A stretch of 64,000 nt of DNA from CAWJPY01 sp963844865 (GCA_963844865.1 CAWJPY010000012.1:248001-312000), one strand, 5' to 3'. Counted from the first letter of the stretch, positions 26,410-35,728 are shown. Program-made: numbers and translations. The notes: a model not told the origin generated them from the letters alone.

Positions 26410-27285
26410 ATGTTCCCCATCGACCTGAATCTCGGCTTCCGGGTCTTCTACTACTTCGAAGGCTTCTACTTCCTGATCGCGATCCTGACGGCCTTCCTCC
26501 TGGCCGCCCGACGCGTGGACCGGGAGGGTCTGGACGTGGAGCTCTTCGGCAACGCCGTCATCTGGGCCATCCTGGGGGCCGTCCTCGGGGCGCGGATCTC
26601 GCACTTCGTCTTCTGGGACTTCAGGGCGCTCCTGGCCGACCCCATGGCCTTCTTCCACTTCTGGGAGGGCGGAGAGTCGATCACGGGCGGCCTGGCGGGC
26701 GGCGTGCTCTCTGCCTTCATCTACCTCCGGTGGCGCCGGGCGGACTTCTGGCGGTACTTCGCCGCGGCGAGCCCCGCGATCCTCGTCGGCCAGGCCATCG
26801 GCAGGGTGGGGTGCTTCCTCAACGGTGACGCGTGGGGCATCCCCACGAACCTGCCGTGGGGGGTGTCCCTGCCCAAGTACGGGACCCTGGTCCCAGGCTT
26901 CGTCCGCGACCACCTGGTGCCCAGCCCGGCCTGGGTGTGGAGCGTCAACCACGGGTTCACCAGCCCCTTCGCCACGGCGACGGTGCCGCTGCACCCCACC
27001 CAGCTCTACGAGGCCGCGGGCGACCTGCTCCTGGCCTGGATGGTGATCCGCCTCGTCCGCGTCCTGCGCCGAGGGGATGGCCCCTGGCCCAGGGTCTTCT
27101 GGCTCCATCTGGGCGGCTACTCGGCCCTGCGCTTCGGCCTCGAGTTCCTCCGCGGCGACCGGGACGTCACCGTGTGGGCGGGGATGACCGCGCTGCAGCT
27201 CGGTCTGCTCGCGTTCGCGGTCCTGAGCGCGTTCATGTACGCCCGCGCCGGCCGGCCCCTGAGCTCAGCGCGCGTCCACGGCTGA
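26410..27285 (+). CDS. lgt: Prolipoprotein diacylglyceryl transferase
   Basis: A 291-residue inner-membrane enzyme that transfers diacylglycerol from phosphatidylglycerol to the lipobox Cys of prelipoproteins, the first step of lipoprotein maturation. Seven helices are predicted. Family motifs are ARISHFVFWD, GGESITGGLAGGVLSA, the phosphatidylglycerol-binding GQAIGRVGCFLNGDAWG (Lgt signature G-R-x-G-N-F-x-N with variation) and HPTQLYEAAGDLLLAWM. ATG 26410 opens on IDLNLGFRVFYYFEGFYF. It serves the several lipoboxes in this window. Upstream lies only repeat DNA, and the gene is convergent with mscS. Confidence 0.93.
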   Translation: MFPIDLNLGFRVFYYFEGFYFLIAILTAFLLAARRVDREGLDVELFGNAVIWAILGAVLGARISHFVFWDFRALLADPMAFFHFWEGGESITGGLAGGVLSAFIYLRWRRADFWRYFAAASPAILVGQAIGRVGCFLNGDAWGIPTNLPWGVSLPKYGTLVPGFVRDHLVPSPAWVWSVNHGFTSPFATATVPLHPTQLYEAAGDLLLAWMVIRLVRVLRRGDGPWPRVFWLHLGGYSALRFGLEFLRGDRDVTVWAGMTALQLGLLAFAVLSAFMYARAGRPLSSARVHG

Positions 27286-27311
27286 GGGAAGTGCGTCGGG
27301 GGGGACCCGAC

Positions 27312-28124
27312 CTACTGCGGGGCCTGCTGCTGGAACAGGTGGACGTCCCGCTGGGGGAACGGGATCGAGACGCCCTCGGCGTCGAAGGTGAGCTTCACCT
27401 TCTCGGTCAGGTCGAAGTAGACCGCCCAGTAGTCGGCCGTCTTGACCCAGGGACGGACCACGAAGTTGACCGAGCTGTCGCCCAGCTCTGACACGGCGAT
27501 CGTCGGAGCCGGATCGTCGAGAATCCGGTCGTCCTCCAGCACGATGCTCTGCAGGATCTCCTTGGCCTTTCTGATGTCGTCCCCGTAACCGATGCCGAAG
27601 ACGAGATCGACTCGCCGGGTGTCCTCGGCGGAGTAGTTGATGATGTTGTTGCCGGTGATGTTGCTGTTGGGCACGACGACCCTCTTGTTGTCGGGCGTCT
27701 TCAGGACCGTGTTGAAGATGTGGATCTCCTGGATCGTGCCCGAGGTGCCGCCGGCCTCGACGTAGTCTCCGGCCTTGAAGGGCCGGAAGATGATCAACAT
27801 GATCCCGGCGGCGAAGTTCGCCAGCGACTTCTGCAGTGCGAGACCGATGGCGAGACCGGCGGCACCGATCACGGCGATGAACGAGGTGGTCTGCACTCCC
27901 ACCATGTTCAGGGCGGCCAGAATCACGAACACCATCAGGGCGACGTGGGTCAGCGTCACGAGGAACTTGGAGAGGGCGGGGTCGGCCTGCTTCATCAGCC
28001 GCCGAACCGCCGAGTCGACGATCTTCACCGCGATCCAGCCGAAGACCAGGATCGCGATGGCCCCGACGACTCTGGGGCCGTACACCCCGGCCCATCCCAT
28101 CAGCGTTGTCGTCAATACGTCCAC
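27312..28124 (-). CDS. Small-conductance mechanosensitive channel (MscS family)
   Basis: A 270-residue channel subunit that would release solutes on hypo-osmotic shock. Three N-terminal helices (VVGAIAILVFGWIAVKIV, FLVTLTHVALMVFVILAALN, the pore helix FIAVIGAAGLAIGLALQKSL) precede the MscS beta domain (IMLIIFRPFKAGDYVEAGGT, GTIQEIHIFNTVLKTPDNKR, VVPNSNITGNNIINYS), then the alpha/beta tail (PWVKTADYWAVYFDLTEKVK) ending VSIPFPQRDVHLF. Its length matches minimal MscS. GTG 28124 has AAAGGAGG 5 bases upstream. It stands alone, convergent with lgt. Confidence 0.95.
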   Translation of the reverse strand: MDVLTTTLMGWAGVYGPRVVGAIAILVFGWIAVKIVDSAVRRLMKQADPALSKFLVTLTHVALMVFVILAALNMVGVQTTSFIAVIGAAGLAIGLALQKSLANFAAGIMLIIFRPFKAGDYVEAGGTSGTIQEIHIFNTVLKTPDNKRVVVPNSNITGNNIINYSAEDTRRVDLVFGIGYGDDIRKAKEILQSIVLEDDRILDDPAPTIAVSELGDSSVNFVVRPWVKTADYWAVYFDLTEKVKLTFDAEGVSIPFPQRDVHLFQQQAPQ

Positions 28125-28279
28125 GTCCGCCTCCTTTCAGCGTTCACGTCGAAGTTGCGTGCCGCATTGTCGCATCGACCGTGTCGGAGGGGCGGACACT
28201 CCCCGGGCCCACGGCGAGACCGCGAGCTACGCGGCCCCGCTCCCGGCGTAGTGCGTCGGCCGAGACGGAGCGAGCGGCC

Positions 28280-30139
28280 TCACACCAGGTCGCGCAGCAC
28301 GAGGACGGCCTCGCGGGTGGAGGAGCCGGATCGCACCGTCAGGCGCAGCTTCGTCCCGGGGGACTCGGTCTTGAGCTGGACCCGAGTGTCGGGGAGGGAC
28401 ATCTCCGCGGTCGGCCGGCCGTCGATGGCGGTGATCTCGTCGCCCACCTTCAGCCCCGCCTCGGCCGCGGGGCCGTCCGGCACCACGTCCAGGACCTCGA
28501 AGCCGCCCTCTGAGAGGTTGATCCACATGCCCGAGCGGTCATACACATCGGGCTTCGCGTCGTTGGCGTTGCGCTCGAAGATGATGTGCTGCGTGCCGTA
28601 GTCGAAGACGAGGTTGAAGCGCTTCAGGACCCCGGCGCCGACGTTGCCGGCGACGTAGGGGTCGGTGAACGCGCCCTGGGTCTGGGTGGAGAGCTCCGTG
28701 ACCACGTCCTTCACCTCGACCCCGCCCAGGTCGAGGACGTGCGCCCGGGTCACCAGGGAGCGCGCCGGACCGCCGATGCCGTAGCCCGTGGTGGCCTCGA
28801 ACTTCGGCGCGTAGTGCGCCACGAGGTCATGCGTGGCGACGAAGGGCGCGAGCAGGTCGAGGGACGCCCGGCTCCCCGTGTCGATGTCCATCTTCCCGGG
28901 GATCCCGTCGATCGCCCCCTCCACCTGGGGAATGTGCCCGTTGAAGACGAACGGCACCACGGCGCCGTCGCCCTCGTATGCGAACGCCGACGGCAGTGTC
29001 AGTGTGAGGCTGGAGTGCTCGTAGTCCACCCTGACCACGAAGCGCTTGAAGACCTCGTAGCCCACCAGGCCGTCGCACGGCACGCCCTCCACGTTGGCCA
29101 GGGAGGCGAGGGGGAAGACCGCGAAGAGCTGGTCCGAGAGGGTGGCGTCGCCGACCTGGAGCTTCTCGATCTTCGTGAGGGAGACGTCCTCGGACTTCTC
29201 GCCCACACCCCGTCCCTGGATCGCCCCCTGCAGCTCGAGCCCCAGCCTCGCGGCGACCTCCGGCGTCACGATGTTGGCGCCGCCGGTGTCGCACAGAAGG
29301 TGGAAGGGTCCCTTCCCGTCGAGCTTGGCATTGATGTAGATGTGGTTGTTGATGAGCTCGAAGGGGATCGTGGTGGAGGTCTTCCCGGCGGCGAGCTCGA
29401 AGTCCGGCGGCGGCGGCGCCGGGGCCGCGTACCGCGCTTCCTGGATCGGATGGTCGAAGTCGATGGTCTCGACGTCGACGACCTGGTCGTACTTCTCCTC
29501 CCCGTTGGTGGAGCGGACGTGGAACGGCACCTGCACGCCGCTCACCGTCCGGTAGTCCGAGAAGGTCGTCGTGCGGGTCTCGATGCTGGCCTTCTCCACC
29601 GTGCGGTCGAAGAGGTGGGTGGCCGCGTCCACCCAGAGGTCGTAGGGTCTCCCCTCAGCGGGCGTGATCCTCAGGACGTGGAAGGACCGTCCGCCCTCCT
29701 CCTTCTCCCCCGCGTACTCGATGTCCGCCTGCCAGCGGTCCGGGTACCAGTAGCCCATGACGCGGCGGTAGGCGTCGTTCATCGCGGCCAGCCGCGCCTC
29801 CCCGCCTTCCTCGCGCCGCACCTGCTTCGAGGAGTCCTGGGACCACACCACGGTGCCGTCGAACCCGTCCGCGCCGGAGGCGGGGCCGAGGTGGTAGGCG
29901 TCGGCGAAGCGCCCGTCGAGGAGGTCCTCCCAGACCTCTACGGTGCCGGTGAGCCCGCTGGTTTCGAGGACGGCCTTCGTGTACCTCGTGTGCAGCGCAT
30001 CCCAGGCCGCCCCGCCCGATGCCTGCTTCGCCTCGTCGAGTATCGTCTGTGCCCGGGGCGCCACCTGTCCTCCCATCGCGGCCGCCGCCAGGGCCAGCCA
30101 CATGTACACCGCCGTCATGATCACACGACTCTTCGCCAT
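28280..30139 (-). CDS. Exported retropepsin-like aspartyl peptidase with PDZ domain
   Basis: A 619-residue protein with a signal peptide (VYMWLALAAAAMGGQV). Residues 25-230 resemble an outer-membrane lipoprotein-sorting-like beta domain (GTVEVWEDLLDGRFADAYHL, FSDYRTVSGVQVPFHVRS). Two retroviral-type aspartyl protease halves follow, with catalytic-type motifs HLLCDTGGANIV and MDIDTGSRASL, so the active site could form within one chain instead of a dimer. The C-terminal 90 residues are a PDZ domain (LDVVPDGPAAEAGLKVGDEI, AIDGRP), which would bind protein tails. A periplasmic or cell-surface protease is inferred. GAGGAGG precedes the ATG. It is monocistronic, with gaps of 155 bp (to mscS) and 258 bp (to marC). 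Confidence 0.85.
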   Translation of the reverse strand: MAKSRVIMTAVYMWLALAAAAMGGQVAPRAQTILDEAKQASGGAAWDALHTRYTKAVLETSGLTGTVEVWEDLLDGRFADAYHLGPASGADGFDGTVVWSQDSSKQVRREEGGEARLAAMNDAYRRVMGYWYPDRWQADIEYAGEKEEGGRSFHVLRITPAEGRPYDLWVDAATHLFDRTVEKASIETRTTTFSDYRTVSGVQVPFHVRSTNGEEKYDQVVDVETIDFDHPIQEARYAAPAPPPPDFELAAGKTSTTIPFELINNHIYINAKLDGKGPFHLLCDTGGANIVTPEVAARLGLELQGAIQGRGVGEKSEDVSLTKIEKLQVGDATLSDQLFAVFPLASLANVEGVPCDGLVGYEVFKRFVVRVDYEHSSLTLTLPSAFAYEGDGAVVPFVFNGHIPQVEGAIDGIPGKMDIDTGSRASLDLLAPFVATHDLVAHYAPKFEATTGYGIGGPARSLVTRAHVLDLGGVEVKDVVTELSTQTQGAFTDPYVAGNVGAGVLKRFNLVFDYGTQHIIFERNANDAKPDVYDRSGMWINLSEGGFEVLDVVPDGPAAEAGLKVGDEITAIDGRPTAEMSLPDTRVQLKTESPGTKLRLTVRSGSSTREAVLVLRDLV

Positions 30140-30397
30140 TGGTTCCTCCTCAGCGCTGTCGCGGGGCAGCCATCGTGCCCCCGCGAATCACTAACGCACA
30201 CGAGCAGGGAAGGTTTCGGACGCGGTATGGGCAGCAGCCGCCGAGCGCACCGGGACCGTTGCTGCGGAACGTCACACACGAGCTGCCGGGGGAGACCGCC
30301 CACGCCTCCGGTGCTCGGGCGCTCGATCGCCACGGCGCCCGGCCCCGGCCCGCGCGAGGGCCCGTCAACAAGGCGAGAGTGGGCGAGGCGCCGGCCT

Positions 30398-31023
30398 TCA
30401 GGGCCAGACGCCCTTGATCCCCTCGATCAGCATCTGGGTGCCGATGACGGCCAGGATCAGCCCCATGAACCGGGTGACGACCTTGACGCCGCCCTCGCCG
30501 ATGTAGCGGATGATCCGTTCTCCGCCCACGAAGAAGAGGTAGGTGATCACGCACAGGATCAGGAATGCTCCGGTGGTCATCACGATGGAGGCGAGGCTGC
30601 CGTCGGAGACGAAGGTCATGGCCGTGGTGATGGTGCCCGGTCCGGCGAGGATGGGGACGGCCAGGGGAGAGACCGCGACCTCGAGCTCGGCCTCCAGGTC
30701 GCGATCCTGCTTGCGACGGGTTGTGGACGCGGGACGGCTCGCCCTGGAGCATGTGGAAGCCGATCACGAAGACCACCAGGCCGCCGGTGATGCGAAACGC
30801 CGGGAACGTGATGCCGAACAGGTGAAAGATGGACGACCCGGCCACGCAGAAGACCAGGACGACGAAGAAGGCGATGAGCAGGGCGCTGCGCGCGACCCTC
30901 CTCCTGCACCGGATCCGGGTCGCCTTCGGTCAGGCCCAGGAAGACCGGGGTGTTGGCCACCGGGTTCATGATGGCGAACAGCCCCATGAAGATCGTCAGC
31001 CCTTGCGACACGAGACTCGACAT
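30398..31023 (-). CDS. MarC-family integral membrane protein (two frame changes)
   Basis: About 208 residues, six helices. Start ATG 31023 gives SSLVSQGLTIFMGLFAIMNP, VANTPVFLGLTEGD, the MarC opening. The frame changes near 30905 (then VARSALLIAFFVVLVF, FHLFGITFPAFRITGGLVVF, IGFHMLQGEPSRVHN) and again near 30720 (then RKQDRDLEAELEVAVSPLAV, PILAGPGTITTAMTF, the family signature) before a clean tail IGTQMLIEGIKGVWP. All expected blocks are in order, so the gene is probably intact in the organism. Function of MarC proteins is unknown despite the historical antibiotic-resistance name. It is divergent from the radical SAM gene. Confidence 0.85.
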
Positions 31024-31136
31024 GACGCCCCCTCTGCCAGCCCTTCCCGCTGGATGTGGCCGTGGGTTTTCTCGCGCTCGCCTGGAGCCTAGCCGGGCGT
31101 GAGCGGTCAGATCAAGGCTGGGCGAGATGGCGCCCG

Positions 31137-31958
31137 ATGACCGAGGCGTTCGACGGGTCCACCAGCGTCACACTAGACTGTGCGGTCGTGGATGGTGGTG
31201 CCGCGAAACCGCTGGAGCGCATCGAGCGCAAGAGCCTGCTCTACCGGAGCGGGCTCGGGTTCTGGTGCCTCAACCACGTGCTGGGGTGCAGCCACGAGTG
31301 CCGGTACCCGTGCTATGCATTCCTGATGGCCAGGCGCCACGGGCGGGTCCGGGGCGCCGCCCAGTGGCGCCGCCCCCGCATCGTGGGCAACGCCCTCGCG
31401 CTCCTCGACCGGGAGCTCGCGAGGAAGCGGGTCCTCCCCGACGAGGTGCACCTGTGCCTGACGACGGACCCGTTCATGTTCGGCCAGCCCGAGGTCGTGG
31501 AGCTGTCGCTGGGGCTCATCGAGCGGCTGAACCGGGCCGGGATCCGGTGCACCGTGCTGACCAAGGGCGCCTACCCCGCCGAGCTGGCCGACCGCCGGCG
31601 CTTCCCCTCTGACAACACCTACGGGATCAGCCTGGTGTCGCTCAGCGAGGGGTTCCGCCGCCGGTGGGAGCCGGGCGCCGCCCCCTACGCCGAGCGGATC
31701 GCGGCCCTCGGGCGGCTGCACGAGGCGGGCCGGCGAACGGGAGTGCACGTCGAGCCCTACCCGACGCCCGAGATTATCGAGCAGGATGTGGAGAAGATCC
31801 TCGCCGCGGTGGAGTTCGTAGACAACGTCTACTTCAGCGGCTGGAACTACAGCCCGCGGGTGCGACGCGACCCCTCGACCGAAGCGTTCTACCGGAGCCA
31901 GGCGAGCCTCGTGCGTCGCTTCTGCGCCGAGCACGGCATCGCGTGCCAGGCGGGGTGA
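31137..31958 (+). CDS. Radical SAM protein, SPL-like, with an unusual CxxxCxxxC cluster
   Basis: A 273-residue enzyme. The iron-sulfur motif reads GCSHECRYPCYAF: Cys spacing is x3 then x3, where the canonical radical SAM motif is Cx3Cx2C. The frame in and around it is clean (FWCLNHVLGCSHEC, FLMARRHGR). Downstream are LCLTTDPFMFGQPEVVELS, CTVLTKGAYPAELADRR and YGISLVSLSEGFRRRWEP, GVHVEPYPTPEI, VYFSGWNYSPRV, features shared with spore-photoproduct-lyase-like radical SAM proteins. Substrate unknown. ATG 31137 is chosen; the ribosome site is weak. It stands between marC (divergent, 113 bp) and a truncated flavoprotein gene. Confidence 0.8.
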   Translation: MTEAFDGSTSVTLDCAVVDGGAAKPLERIERKSLLYRSGLGFWCLNHVLGCSHECRYPCYAFLMARRHGRVRGAAQWRRPRIVGNALALLDRELARKRVLPDEVHLCLTTDPFMFGQPEVVELSLGLIERLNRAGIRCTVLTKGAYPAELADRRRFPSDNTYGISLVSLSEGFRRRWEPGAAPYAERIAALGRLHEAGRRTGVHVEPYPTPEIIEQDVEKILAAVEFVDNVYFSGWNYSPRVRRDPSTEAFYRSQASLVRRFCAEHGIACQAG

Positions 31959-32242
31959 GGGAGACGCTCGTTCGCGAGACGGCGACACTCTCCGGGCTCT
32001 GATGAGCTCGTGCAGGGCGAAGGCGCGTTCCCCGCCCACCTGTCCCTGGCGATCCCGGCGCACAACGAAGCCGCCGCCTGCCGCTGCCGCTGTGTACCCT
32101 CGACGCCACCCGGCGCTGCAGAGCCGGCCGAGTAGGACCAGGAGGGCTCTGAAGGCTCGGAAGGTCATGGCACCTGTTCCCGTTGTCCAGGAATAGAAGA
32201 CAGGAATAACTCCTAATTGGTTCCTGCCTGGGAGGCTGCACC

Positions 32243-32890
32243 ATGAGCATCGATACGGACTATCTCGTGGTCGGCGCAGGTCTCGGCGGCCTCGGCTTCG
32301 TGGACGCGCTCATCGAGCACTGCGACGCGAGCGCCGTGATCGTCGACCGTCGCCACGCGCCCGGCGGGCACTGGGTCGACTGCTACCCGTTCGTCCGGCT
32401 GCACCAGCCCTCGCGCCTCTACGGCGTGCCCTCCACACTGCTGGGCCAGGACCGCATCTCCACAGTCGGCACCGACGCCGGCCTCTACGAGCGCGCCTCG
32501 GGCGGCGAGATCTGCGGGTACTTCGACGAGGTCATGCAGCACCGCCTGCTCGCCTCGGGCCGCGTGCGCTTCCTGCCGCGTCACGAGTACCTCGGAGAGC
32601 ACCGCGTCCGCTCCCTGGTCACCGGCAAGGTCGAGGAGATCGTCCCCCGCAAGCGCCGGGTCGACGCCACCTACCTGCAGGCCACGGTCCCGGCCACTTT
32701 CGCGCCCCCCTTCGAGGTCGCCGACGCCGCCCGCTGCGTGCCCGCGGGTGACGTCGTTCGGATCGACGAGCCGAAGGAGGGCTACGTGATCATCGGCGCC
32801 GGCAAGACCGGGATGGACACCTGCCAGTGGCTGCTGGAGCAGGGTACCGATCCCGAGCGCATCCGCTTCTGGCCGCCCGCCGCCGCATAG
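32243..32890 (+). pseudogene. N-terminal half of a flavin-containing monooxygenase-like protein (truncated)
   Basis: The 215 residues encode a Rossmann FAD-binding start (YLVVGAGLGGLGFVDALIEH), the PGGHWVDCYPFVRLHQPS segment seen in NAD(P)/FAD-binding oxidoreductases, and a second nucleotide-binding motif (GYVIIGAGKTGMDTCQWLLE). The chain then stops (RIRFWPPAAA) where relatives go on for roughly as long again, and I find no continuation in any frame up to 33030. GGGAGG stands before the ATG, so it may still be translated. A deletion is more likely than a single indel. A natural short form cannot be excluded. Confidence 0.6.
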
Positions 32891-33035
32891 GTGCGGGAAG
32901 CTCGCCGGCGTGGCACGCTCGCCTCACCTGGCTTCCGGGTGAGCGTGGCCGCAACCGCCGGCCAGCGCGACAATGGGGTAAGCCGGCGTACCTGGCGCCC
33001 ATGCCCCGGTGCGCCGAGGCGGAAAGGAGCCGCAG

Positions 33036-33230
33036 ATGAGCGAGCCCGGCTGCGCGACGTGCCCCTGGCGGGCCAAGTACGACTCCAAACCGAGGTCCAT
33101 CCTGGGCCGGCTGTGGCGGTGGCACGCCAACTTCTGCCCGGGATGGAGGTCCGACATGGCGAGCCTTCCCGAGAACGAGAAGAAGGCCATGATCGAGAGG
33201 TATCACTTCCCGCCGGGTAAGTTCGCCTGA
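33036..33230 (+). CDS. Small Cys/Trp-rich conserved-looking protein
   Basis: A 64-residue protein with a clear ribosome site (AAGGAG, 7 bases before ATG 33036). It has CATCPWRAKYD, then PRSILGRLWRWHANFCPGWR and a charged helix (ASLPENEKKAMIERYHFP). The CxxC plus HxxxC arrangement could hold a zinc ion. The density of Cys, Trp and Pro argues for a real, folded small protein, and I believe similar short proteins exist in other bacteria, but I cannot name the family. It follows the truncated flavoprotein. Confidence 0.65.
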   Translation: MSEPGCATCPWRAKYDSKPRSILGRLWRWHANFCPGWRSDMASLPENEKKAMIERYHFPPGKFA

Positions 33231-33362
33231 GGACCGGCTCCTGCGGAGCCGGCGCCGACGGACCACCCTCGGGCCTGTCACCGGACCCCGCGCTTCCGGG
33301 CCCATCGCGGTAGCGGAGTATGCTGGGGCTCGTTCCGAGCATCAGCGAGGGTGGAGAAGCCC

Positions 33363-34011
33363 ATGAGCGAAGGTGGGGTCGACCGCAAGGAGTTCATGAG
33401 GATCGTGGGTCGCGCGAGTGCGGGGACGTGCATGTGCGGAGCAGCGCTCAGCGCGCGAACCGCGCTCGGCCTCGAGGAGAAGCGCGAGCCCGCACAGGCG
33501 CCGCAGACGCAGCCGGGCGAGAGGTCCCCGGCGCGGGCCGTGGAGCGCATGGAGTTCGTGGACGGCTGGGTCCCGCGACTTCTTCACGGTCTTGGACGCC
33601 CAGCTCGACGAGCCCACGCGCAGGAGGCTCATGACCGCCAACGGCAAGGCCTGCTTCAGCGCCTACCGGCCGGACCTCGGGCGCCGGCCCGAGCCCGCCA
33701 CGCGAGAGCACATCGCCGCGTGGGTAACACGGCAGGGCCGGTCCGGTGGCTACTCGATGGACGGGGACGCCATCGTCATGGAGTTCTCGGCGAGCGCCGA
33801 GACCGGTGAGGCGGCACCGGCAGGAGTCTGCCTGTGCCCCGCGGCGGAAGCGCAAGGGGCGGATCGCATCTCACCCACCTTCTGCTGGTGCTCGGTCGGG
33901 TACGTGAAGGAGATGCACGATCGCGTGTTCGGCCGACCGGTGGACGTGGAGCTGCTCGAGTCCGTCCTCATGGGACACCCCCGGTGCAAGTTCCGGATCA
34001 CGCTCCCGTGA
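33363..34011 (+). CDS. Cys-rich protein of unknown function (one frame change)
   Basis: About 215 residues from ATG 33363. The N-terminus (DRKEFMRIVGRASAGTCMCGAA) looks like a short export or twin-Arg-like leader of a cofactor protein, with CMC. After a frame change near 33567 it continues RDFFTVLDAQLDEPTRRRLM, ANGKACFSAYRP, AGVCLCPAAEA, ISPTFCWCSVGYVKEMHDRV and ends ESVLMGHPRCKFRITLP. The Cys pattern (CLC, CWC, CKF) and VELLESVLMGHPRCKF recall DUF6144-like or V4R/MEDS-like small-molecule or metal-binding domains. Family not settled. The frame break sits in a CCC context and is probably an error. Confidence 0.6.
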
Positions 34012-34047
34012 ACGTGCCGGGCTGGCGGCCCGCGTATCCGCCTTCAC

Positions 34048-34330
34048 GGTGAGCTCCTCGCTCCCAATGACATACCTTTCTCCTGTCACCCTGAGCGAGC
34101 GGCCCCGGGCCGCGAGTCGAAGGGTCCTCCGATGCCTCCGGTGTGGCGGACCAAAGGCCCGGGTCTGGTTCTCTCGGGGGATTCTTCGCCTCCCTCCGGC
34201 AGACCTCCGCTCGCTCAGAATGACAAGCAACTTCGACGTCCCACCGTCTCCGCGCGGCCCCGCGTCATTCCATGTGACACCGCCCGGATTGGGCGTAAGG
34301 ATGCTCACCATGACAGCGAGTCGGCACGTC
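34048..34330. repeat. Fold-back intergenic repeat, copy D
   Basis: In the 579-bp gap before the methyltransferase gene: TGTCACCCTGAGCGAGCGG with GTCGAAGGGTCCTCC is answered by TCGGGGGATTCTTCGCC and GCTCGCTCAGAATGACA (to about 34226), then an outer fragment GTGACACCGCCCGG ... GGATGCTCACCATGACAG. The remaining 260 bp hold no gene that I can support. Confidence 0.75.
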
Positions 34331-34590
34331 GTCGGGGGCATCCCTTCGCCCCTTCGTGGCGGCGCCGAACGGCATGACGCGAGGGGCGCGGGAGGGTCCC
34401 CGTCGGACGCGGAAGCTGACGCGGGCTGAACCGCAGCCGTGTATGTGATCAGGAGGCGCGAACGGTCAGTCGCCGGGACGGCGTATCGACCACGACGATC
34501 GGCCCACCGTTGCGTCCCCATCGTGACGCCCGTACTCTGGGAGAGCAGCACGCCCAGCGAGAGCGGAGCTCGGGAGTCGAGGAGGTGGCC

Positions 34591-35697
34591 ATGGCCGAGG
34601 CGATGACGGGCAGAGAGCGGACCCTGAAGGCCCTGGAGCCGGGGCAGCCCGACCGCGTCCCCATCTTCGAGATGGGCATCAACGAGGCCAGCATCGTCAA
34701 CCTGGGCAAGCACTTCACCGACGACGTCCCCCAGATCAAGCACATCACCGACATGAGCCTGGAGGAGGTGATCCAGTACATGGAGCTGCTGTGCCTGATC
34801 CTCAGGGAGCTGGGCAACGACGGCGTGTCCACCGTCTTCGTGATCGGCAAGCAGCGGGTGGGGGAGGACCTGGTCCGGGACAAGTACGGCACCACCTACC
34901 GCCTCAGCCACGTGGGCGAGCCCATCGCCATGGACGGCCCGGTGCGGGGCCCCGAGGACCTCGGCCCGATCACCGACCTCCTGCAGCCGGACCCCGCCGA
35001 CTTCCTCATGCTCCGCTACGTCATCGACCGGATGGGCACCGACGTGGCCCACTTCTTCTCCATCCCCGGCCCCTTCCGCTTCTCGTGGCAGCTCAGGGGC
35101 GCCATGGAGCGGCTGCTGCTGGACTACATGCTGAGCCCGGACCTGGCCCTGGAGCTGGCCCGGATCACCACCCGCTTCTGCAACGCCGCCGTGGGCATGG
35201 CCGCGGAGGCGGGGGCGGACGTGGTCGTCCTGGAGGGCGACCTCTCCTTCAACACCAACACCCTCATGAGCCCGGACCAGTACCGGCGGTTCCTCAAGCC
35301 CTTCCACAGCGAGGTCGTGCGCTCGGCCCACGAGCAGGGGTTGAAGATCATCAAGCACTCCGACGGCAACCTGTGGCCGATCCTGGACGACCTGCTGGAG
35401 GCGGGCTTCGACGGCATCCACCCCATCCAGCCCCAGAGCATGGACATCAAGGAGGTGAAGGCCCACCTGGCGGGCCGGGCCGCCGTGCTGGGGAACATCG
35501 ACTGCAGCTTCCTGCTCCCCTTCGGCTCCGAGCAGGAGGTGGAGGAGACGGTGCGGACGACCATCAGGGACGCGGCGCCCGGAGGGGGCTACATCATCAG
35601 CTCCTCCAACTCCATCCATCCGGGGGTCAAGCCGGAGAACTACATCGCCATGGTGAAGGCGGCCCGGAGGTACGGCGCCTACCCGATCGGCACGTGA
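34591..35697 (+). CDS. Uroporphyrinogen-decarboxylase-family methyltransferase (MtaA-like)
   Basis: A 368-residue TIM-barrel protein. ATG 34591 has AGGAGG ahead, within 5 bases. The start GRERTLKALEPGQPDRVPIFEMG is the standard URO-D/MtaA opening. Later motifs are HFFSIPGPFRFSW, GADVVVLEGDLSFNTNTLMS, GLKIIKHSDGNLWPILDDLL, GFDGIHPIQPQSMDIKEVKA and GGGYIISSSNSIHPGVKPEN. In methylotrophic pathways MtaA/MtbA-type members move a methyl group from a corrinoid protein to coenzyme M or folate; true HemE lacks the HSDG-type motif. The corrinoid protein gene follows 31 bp on, so a corrinoid-linked methyl or demethylation step is very likely. No substrate-specific MtaB/MttB partner is nearby. Confidence 0.88.
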   Translation: MAEAMTGRERTLKALEPGQPDRVPIFEMGINEASIVNLGKHFTDDVPQIKHITDMSLEEVIQYMELLCLILRELGNDGVSTVFVIGKQRVGEDLVRDKYGTTYRLSHVGEPIAMDGPVRGPEDLGPITDLLQPDPADFLMLRYVIDRMGTDVAHFFSIPGPFRFSWQLRGAMERLLLDYMLSPDLALELARITTRFCNAAVGMAAEAGADVVVLEGDLSFNTNTLMSPDQYRRFLKPFHSEVVRSAHEQGLKIIKHSDGNLWPILDDLLEAGFDGIHPIQPQSMDIKEVKAHLAGRAAVLGNIDCSFLLPFGSEQEVEETVRTTIRDAAPGGGYIISSSNSIHPGVKPENYIAMVKAARRYGAYPIGT

Positions 35698-35728
35698 CCA
35701 CGTGGTGCGCAATCCGGAGGACGACGGC

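Noticed and set aside
28586..30790. A 734-codon rightward frame opposite the aspartyl peptidase
   Set aside because: Antisense to a signal peptide, DTG and PDZ motifs that clearly mark the leftward gene.
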